Shown: positions 4,700 through 5,846 of the stretch, piece by piece
Layout: each line of letters begins with the position of its first letter
How positions within the stretch are numbered: the stretch's first letter is position 1
Origin: Piscirickettsiaceae bacterium
GTDB taxonomy: Bacteria; Pseudomonadota; Gammaproteobacteria; Methylococcales; Cycloclasticaceae
NCBI GenBank assembly: GCA_002401365.1
Contig: NVSW01000108.1
Span: forward strand, 1 to 5,846
Direction of reading: 5' to 3'
DNA: 5,846 nucleotides
The notes under the pieces: generated by a model
Told to the model about the DNA's origin: nothing
Seen by the model: the letters and a program-made list of their open reading frames with translations, nothing else
The model's database searches: none
Position numbers and translations under genes: made by a program

Positions 4700-5846
4700 G
4701 ACCTCTTACCTTTAAGCTTAACGGCGATGTCATGTAAAAAACTATACAGTGCATTGAATAATAAGAACAAGACGCCCATCAACATACCCAACACAATAAC
4801 CAACATAACGTCTTTGTATGACGTTACACTACGACCACCAACATCATCAAAGAAGCCAAACGCATCCGAAGATGACCACGAAGGTAATTTACCCTGGTAA
4901 TATTCTGGGGTAAAATAAGGCGCTATACTAACGCCTTGGCCGACTGGCATCGCATTCTTATTCAAATATTTACGGTATACAATTTGCGATACGTTACCGC
5001 CAGGGTTTATCCCATTTGTAGTGATCGCTCTTTCCGCATGATCGTGCATTAACCACACCCCTTCTCCATAACTATGCAAACCATCGTCCTTAGTATATAA
5101 GTCCAAGTCGATACGTTGGGCAGATGCAATGGTATATACATCACGAGTTATTTGAGCTACTGGGTTCACATCGACGCCGTCGTATGCTGTTATCGTTGCC
5201 TTATGACCATGTGTATGTAGCGCTATCACTTCTGGCGTGCCGTTAAGAACACGTAACTTAACATGCTGGTCAGGCTCAACCGTAATCAATGATTCCCTTA
5301 AAGTGTATGGGAATGAACGGCCATTGAGCATGAAGTAATCGTCCGTGCCATCTGTGATATCGTACAAGCGGTGCATCTTCTTAGCCAATTGACGAGGGTC
5401 ATTGGTGGTTTGAATTAAATTATTAAGCGAAGTATCAATCGCCTGATAGTGCAAGTCATACTCTTGCTCGTAATCTTCAAGAACGCCCACAGAAGGCTTT
5501 CTCACCTTACCTGCCCCTACATTAAACGTTTGCACCCAGTTATTCGGTTTATTTTCTTCAACGATAAACAGGCCTTGTAAACCCATCATCATATGGACTT
5601 GCACCTGAACGTGACAGTGATACATCATTGTTCCCGCATGACGAGGCTTGATATGGTAAGCATGCTGTTCACCAGGCATGGTCATTTTTTCGCTGGTCTG
5701 CGGTACGCCGTCATTATTCTCGTAAGTATGATCTACCCCATGCAAATGAACCGTGTGAGGGAAGTAATGCGTGTTCTCCAAAATCAGGGTGATATTGTCG
5801 CCCGCCTCAACACGAATCGGCGCAGATGGGAGGCGTAACAAATGAT
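4696..5846 (-). CDS. two-domain (type C) multicopper oxidase with C-terminal membrane anchor (5' end outside window)
   Basis: The frame stays open to the right edge, so the N-terminal signal and first strands are missing; about 383 residues are visible. Numbers count from the TTG codon at 5841, which is a position marker and not a proposed start. Domain 1 has HTVHLHG (29-35) and YHCHVQVQVHMMMGLQG (74-90). Domain 2 has LHTHGH (208-213) and MHDH (265-268). The eight trinuclear-cluster His are H32, H34, H75, H77, H209, H211, H266 and H268. Type 1 copper ligands exist only in domain 1: H29, C76, H83, with Leu at 88 where an axial Met often sits. Domain 2 lacks the Cys (Asp 267) and both T1 His. 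This is the pattern of type C two-domain oxidases such as the Nitrosomonas europaea enzyme, which couple one-electron oxidation to O2 reduction. A helix at about 345-368, followed by a Lys/Arg tail, anchors it in the inner membrane. The substrate is unknown; it is the first visible gene of the leftward string. Confidence 0.9.
   Translation of the reverse strand, partial: HLLRLPSAPIRVEAGDNITLILENTHYFPHTVHLHGVDHTYENNDGVPQTSEKMTMPGEQHAYHIKPRHAGTMMYHCHVQVQVHMMMGLQGLFIVEENKPNNWVQTFNVGAGKVRKPSVGVLEDYEQEYDLHYQAIDTSLNNLIQTTNDPRQLAKKMHRLYDITDGTDDYFMLNGRSFPYTLRESLITVEPDQHVKLRVLNGTPEVIALHTHGHKATITAYDGVDVNPVAQITRDVYTIASAQRIDLDLYTKDDGLHSYGEGVWLMHDHAERAITTNGINPGGNVSQIVYRKYLNKNAMPVGQGVSIAPYFTPEYYQGKLPSWSSSDAFGFFDDVGGRSVTSYKDVMLVIVLGMLMGVLFLLFNALYSFLHDIAVKLKGKRS
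4702..4707 (-). promoter_or_regulatory. ribosome binding site of the cupredoxin gene, within the end of the oxidase gene
   Basis: On the minus strand AAGAGG lies 2 bases before the first ATG (4699) and 5 bases before the second, adjacent ATG (4696). The second spacing is nearer the usual range, so the protein probably starts MRVSS rather than MMRVSS. It is the clearest Shine-Dalgarno I found at a start in the window. Confidence 0.5.

Noticed and set aside
5035..5052. HDH in domain 2 of the oxidase, with Asp where HCH is usual, as a sign of a damaged enzyme.
   Set aside because: Domain 1 carries the complete Cys-containing T1 loop and all eight cluster His remain. This is the expected arrangement of type C two-domain oxidases.
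5593..5838. Open frame on the plus strand within the oxidase gene.
   Set aside because: It is antisense to conserved copper-binding motifs of the oxidase and its translation shows no recognisable domain.

Overview
The window looks like part of a chromosome from a gammaproteobacterium of moderate to low GC. The best taxonomic clue is a protein closely resembling E. coli YqaA. The other proteins (PQQ sugar dehydrogenase, type C two-domain multicopper oxidase, lipoproteins) fit an aerobic Gram-negative with a busy periplasm but do not fix the genus. No RNA gene, CRISPR array, insertion sequence, phage gene or integrase is visible, and no stretch over 300 bases lacks a gene.

The left half (1-2682) reads rightward: the C-terminal part of a secreted PHB-depolymerase/feruloyl-esterase-like hydrolase, a PQQ-dependent sugar (sorbosone-type) dehydrogenase overlapping it by 4 bases, then two tandem, clearly homologous lipoproteins of unrecognised family. 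The first lipoprotein gene starts 5 bases after the dehydrogenase. The second follows 64 bases later and is visibly more AT-rich.

The right half (2693-5846) is a leftward, tightly packed gene string meeting the first group tail to tail with only 10 bases between them. In transcription order it holds a membrane-anchored two-domain multicopper oxidase (start outside the window), a membrane-anchored cupredoxin with a Met-rich mature N-terminus (4-base overlap), a YqaA/DedA-family membrane protein (14-base gap) and a class I SAM-dependent methyltransferase (8-base overlap). The spacing implies one transcript.

The most interesting unit is the oxidase-cupredoxin pair. The oxidase has all eight trinuclear copper-cluster histidines and a type 1 copper site only in domain 1, with Leu at the expected axial position. 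The cupredoxin has a complete type 1 ligand set. Both end in a single transmembrane helix that would hold them at the periplasmic face of the inner membrane. A copper-based electron-transfer or Cu(I)-handling role is inferred, not shown. The link of this pair to the YqaA protein and methyltransferase, and the role of the twin lipoproteins beside the PQQ dehydrogenase, are the open questions.
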